This document shows, one piece after another, positions 48,278 to 64,000 of a DNA stretch of 64,000 bases. The DNA comes from Asterias rubens. Taxonomy: Eukaryota > Echinodermata > Asteroidea > Forcipulatida > Asteriidae. The stretch is from contig NC_047078.1 in the NCBI RefSeq assembly GCF_902459465.1, positions 3,209,691 through 3,273,690 on the forward strand. Direction: 5' to 3'. Each line of letters starts with the position of its first letter. Position 1 is the first letter of the stretch. Below the pieces are notes generated by a model. It saw only the letters and a list, made by a program, of their open reading frames with translations. It made no database searches and was not told the DNA's origin. A program made the position numbers and the translations under genes.

Positions 48278-48708
48278 TTAAAATCTAAGTGGAATTTAAT
48301 CATTTCTATCAAAGCACTTACTTGATTTCAGGGGTAGGCCTAATTATTTACTTGCAAATGGTGACTTTTATTGTTCATGACACGTTGTCTTTTTGTTGTT
48401 GCGGCAGGAATACATACTTGACGAAAATCGTGGCCGCTTCCATATTGAGTGCGCCCTCTCGTGTCTTGTATTCACATACCTAGTCTTCGTTTCGTGTTGT
48501 TTGTGTGTGGCTTTATCATGCGCGAGCGCCTTGGTAATAATAACGAACGGTTCTAGGATGGTCTTAATAATGTTAATTTAATATTATTTAAAAAAAAATG
48601 TCCGAATATCGGCATAGGTACCGGTCAAAAACTGTTTTACCTTTACAGTTTGCATTTAGTATTACAAACTCATGCAAGCTCTCCGCGCACCCATTTTTAA
48701 GCCGAGAG

Positions 48709-49024
48709 TAAATAATTCTTAGCATAAAAGCGTATGGTTACGAGTAATGGGGAGCTGTTGATAAAACATTGTGAGAAACGGCTCCCTCTGAAGTAACGTA
48801 GTTTTCGAAAGAATTAGTAATTTTCCACGAATCAGAGACCCATGGAAGTCCATGGGAGAGACCTCAGAACAAGATTTTGAGGTCTCGAATCGAAATCAGG
48901 CATGAAGAAAGCACACAAATTCGTGTTTTTTCTTTCATATCTCGCAACTTCAATTCGACCACTTGAGCTCAAATTTTCGTTATTAGTATAAAGACTGGTC
49001 TTTGGCATAGTGTTCAGTGTCTTT
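48709..49024 (-). mobile_element. M1 element, ends eroded
   Basis: cataaaagcgtatggttacg, gtgagaaacggctccctctg and tttgaggtctcgaatcgaaa identify it. Both terminal repeats are damaged. Confidence 0.75.
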
Positions 49025-49053
49025 ATTTAAAGAATTTAACACAAGGGTTAGTT

Positions 49054-49380
49054 TGAGTTGAAAATAATGGAGGACAGCTGAACTCCATTTCATTTTCTCC
49101 ATTGATGGCTTGCACTGACTCGACCACGGATCTCCATGGTTCGCTTAACATTATGTGCATTATTTTGAGACTTGCTGTTGAATGAAGGACAACTCGTCCA
49201 TCGGACAACTCGGTCCGGGTGGACGAGTTGTCTGAACTCCATGTCATTTTCTCCATTGATGGCTTGACTCGACCCCGGACTTCCATTGCTCATTAATCAT
49301 TATTATATATTTTTGTATGTGCATTGAGACTTATATTATTGAATGCAGACAACTCGTCCGGACGGACGAGCTTGTTGAAG
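49054..49380. repeat. Two diverged direct copies of an ACAACTCGTCC-type unit
   Basis: ttctccattgatggcttg with tgactcgacc...gga recurs at about 49097 and 49250, each next to acaactcgtccggacgg-like palindromes. There is no coding sense despite open frames. Confidence 0.55.
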
Positions 49381-49553
49381 CCTCCATTTCCACTGGTGGG
49401 TCAACTCGTTCACGGGACCTCTGTTCACACTTGTTTTTACCTCATTGATATGCACGTCATTATAGGACCACTGTCTAAAAGCTTTGCTTCCTATTTATGG
49501 CGCCTTCGAGTCTGCAGTGTCATGTTTTTGCATGGTTCTTCAAACGCTATTCC

Positions 49554-49692
49554 GGGAGACTTTGAAACGCTAGGTGGCAGCAGACTTAAATTTCCATAGT
49601 TTACGTAGTTCTGCTGAGCATGCGCACATTACCGAGAACAATGGATTTGACCTGGTAAGTCTACTGCCACCAAGCGTCCGGAAAGTCTCCCA
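49554..49692. mobile_element. AGGTGGCAGCAGA-ended MITE
   Basis: gggagactttgaaacgctag and gcgtccggaaagtctccc are the outer ends, gagcatgcgcacatt the centre. The rest of 49693-50420 has no recognised feature. Confidence 0.75.
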
Positions 49693-50420
49693 TTGGAGAA
49701 ACACTTTGCATCTGATTTTTTGTGCCTTTACAGAAAGAGGCCATCTGAAAAAGGGTTGGGCTTGAATAATTACAAAAACAATGTGAGCAAAGATGTTGAT
49801 GAAAAGCTTTTTTGACATGAAGTCTGTTTTTAATTATCAATTTAAACTTTACTTTTAATTGTATACTTGAAAAGTATCTCACATTGTAAACCCTTACTTA
49901 TAGTTATTGTAAACAACCACTTCTATAACACTATGACATTATCCAACATTTAACACACGATTGGACTTATTTCTACCAATTATTATTTAAGTTGAAAAAG
50001 TGATTACTATAATTCGTATTAATAGCTTATAGGCCTACCCGAAACACCCAACATTTCATGAGTTGTACATTAATTATTAGCAAAAATTAAATGGACTATA
50101 GTTGTAGAAAATGATACTCCACTAAAAGTCATAACATAAAAATTACATTCAATGACGCCGATAGGTTTACATTATGGTTTTAAATGTGACCTGAGAACCG
50201 CTAGATGGGTGAGCCTACAAGATACCGAAACAAAATATGTTGAAACTGTTGGAAAGTAGAGATTTAAAGAAAACGAAGAACGCTAGTATGTTTTGTCACT
50301 CTTAAAAGTAAAAAACAACTTCATTTTGCTTGGTTACGGAAGTACAGTAGCTTTATAGTATTGGTTTGCTGTAACACCATGTGTGACACCATGCGTGTAT
50401 CTTGCCAGGTAGAGTTTGTC

Positions 50421-50636
50421 TTTAAAGACAGTGGACACTATTGGTAATATTGTCAAAGACTAGCCTTTACAGTTGGTGTATCTCAACATAATATAATGCA
50501 TAATATAACAAACCTGTGCGTTCGATGACCGATTGAGCTCAAATTTTCACAGGTTAGTTAATTTATGCATATGTTGAGATACATCAACTGTGAAGGCTAG
50601 TCTTTGACAATTACCAATAGTGTCCACTGCCTTTAA
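50421..50636. mobile_element. M1 end-to-end foldback derivative
   Basis: ttaaagacagtggacactat, attgtcaaagactagccttt, then the centre, then the same end inverted (aaggctagtctttgacaatt, atagtgtccactgccttta). Both ends come from the same M1 side and the usual middle is absent. Confidence 0.8.
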
Positions 50637-50642
50637 AGAATC

Positions 50643-50774
50643 TAAGGCCGGGTCCGAAACGACGACTTCGGCTACAGCTACGTCTAGATCAGCGCGTCTA
50701 CCAGTGTTGAAGAATAGCAGACGCGCGCGATCTAGCCGTAGCTGAAGCCGAAGTCGCCGTTTCGGACACTGCCT
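50643..50774. mobile_element. GGCTACAGCTACG-type MITE
   Basis: aaggccgggtccgaaacgac and gtcgccgtttcggacactgc; the inner part gacgcgcgcgatctagccgt is GC-rich. Closest to the copy at 63620. It lies 135 bases beyond the CBS-2 stop. Confidence 0.8.
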
Positions 50775-50909
50775 CAATACCCAGAACGAAATAATCCCAG
50801 GTTGCCATTGTGTAGATTGCAGATCTAATTAAAAGTTAACAGTTATTGACGTTATTTTGAATAGTCTGTTAATTAAATCACCAATTATCTAAGATGAGGT
50901 TCGGACGGC

Positions 50910-63302
<12,393 letters not shown>

Positions 63303-63619
63303 TACCACCGTATACTAGAGGATCCTACCTGAAAACCAAGATCTAAACAAAAACACAGTAATGATAATAATAATAATAATAATCTTAACCATATTTGTAT
63401 AGCGCCATTCCATCTAGATCATGGCGCTCAGCAACAGCATAGCAGGCAATGAAAAACAAATACAATTAAAGAGTAACTGGGAACAGGTGGGTGTTTAAGT
63501 GGATTTTGAATGACGAAACAGTGTCCATTCTGATGCGAGATGGTATACTGTTTCACAGTTTCGGGCCGATGTCAGATGCAATATTGTGTCCGCCGTGCAA
63601 TACTGTCCACTCCGGACAC

Positions 63620-63752
63620 TAAGGCCGTGTCCGAATTGGCGACTTTGGCTACAGCTACGTCTAGATCAGCGCGTCTGTCAGTGTTGAAGAATAGCAGACG
63701 CGCGCGCCCTAGCCGTAGCTGTAGCCGAAGTCGCCGTTTCGGACACGGCCTA
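63620..63752. mobile_element. GGCTACAGCTACG-type MITE
   Basis: taaggccgtgtccgaattgg and cgtttcggacacggccta are near-perfect ends. It is nearly identical in layout to 50643-50774. Confidence 0.8.
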
Positions 63753-63845
63753 ACTTGCATATGCAATCGTTTCCGGGGCTATGCAAAAACCGTCCGGTGG
63801 ACATGTACATGACTGCGTGCGCGCGTAAGCGAGCGTACATGCACC

Positions 63846-63938
63846 ATATAGAATTAAAATAACTAGATCGGCCGCGCGTACATACGCGCCAGAACCCGCG
63901 TATGTACGCGCGGCCGATCTAGTTATTCTATTCTATAT
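63846..63938. repeat. Near-perfect 93-bp hairpin
   Basis: atagaattaaaataactaga and tctagttattctattctat outer arms; tcggccgcgcgtacatacgc and its complement inside. No gene. Confidence 0.75.
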
Positions 63939-64000
63939 CTATGCCATGCACTGAACCTACGTACGTATATGCAGCATGAATATTCACGTATTTTATTATT

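Noticed and set aside
49023-49293. Possible small protein with repeated 'MEVRGRV' frames on the minus strand
   Set aside because: The frame arises from two diverged DNA repeats, with no codon constraint, no splice partners and no family similarity.

Overview
This is a window of eukaryotic (animal) genomic DNA, AT-rich and dominated by introns, inverted-repeat (MITE-like) elements, SINEs and broken LINEs. No operons, rRNA genes or CRISPR arrays are visible. Gene content (a heme-type cystathionine beta-synthase, a cytosolic PAF-acetylhydrolase, EBAG9/RCAS1 and a somatomedin-B-bearing class B2-like receptor) fits an invertebrate deuterostome. The dense short foldback repeats make me favour an echinoderm, probably a starfish; this is inference, not proof.

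Five multi-exon genes were assembled by hand by matching GT/AG borders, codon phase and family similarity; all five close without a frameshift or internal stop. (1) CBS copy 1, + strand, 4659-17731, 12 coding exons, 524 aa. (2) PAFAH2-like lipase, + strand, 22787-31889, 10 exons, 410 aa. (3) A signal peptide / somatomedin-B / 7TM receptor, + strand, 33818-40640, 3 exons, 946 aa. (4) EBAG9 (RCAS1), - strand, 43248-47076, 4 exons, 221 aa. (5) CBS copy 2, - strand, 50910-63302, 12 exons, 526 aa. The two CBS genes face each other with the other three genes between them. Their first ten coding exons have exactly the same lengths and all intron phases match, so they are an old, still intact inverted duplication rather than a processed copy or assembly duplicate.

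Region by region: 1-4600 is intergenic with several long hairpins, an inverted foldback element and a LINE reverse-transcriptase tail. 4600-17730 is CBS-1, with introns full of repeats. 17731-22786 is intergenic and contains a nested MITE. 22787-31889 is the lipase. 31890-33817 is intergenic. 33818-40640 is the receptor, whose only large intron (33903-37393) is a repeat store. 40641-43247 is intergenic. 43248-47076 is EBAG9, with a 94-bp tandem array at one exon edge. 47077-50909 is intergenic. 50910-63302 is CBS-2, and the window ends in repeats.

The most abundant repeat, called M1 here, is a roughly 350-390 bp element with AGGCAGTGGACACTATTGG-type terminal repeats flanked by TTAA. About 20 recognisable copies and several remnants or relatives occur in 64 kb. 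The genes do not form one pathway: CBS makes cystathionine (and H2S) from serine/cysteine and homocysteine, the lipase hydrolyses short or oxidised sn-2 acyl chains, EBAG9 acts in Golgi/secretory traffic, and the receptor is an orphan. The most notable items are the inverted CBS pair, the receptor C-terminus built from a MITE, the tandemly copied EBAG9 exon end with its splice donor, and several foldback elements whose interiors are built from short palindromic modules.
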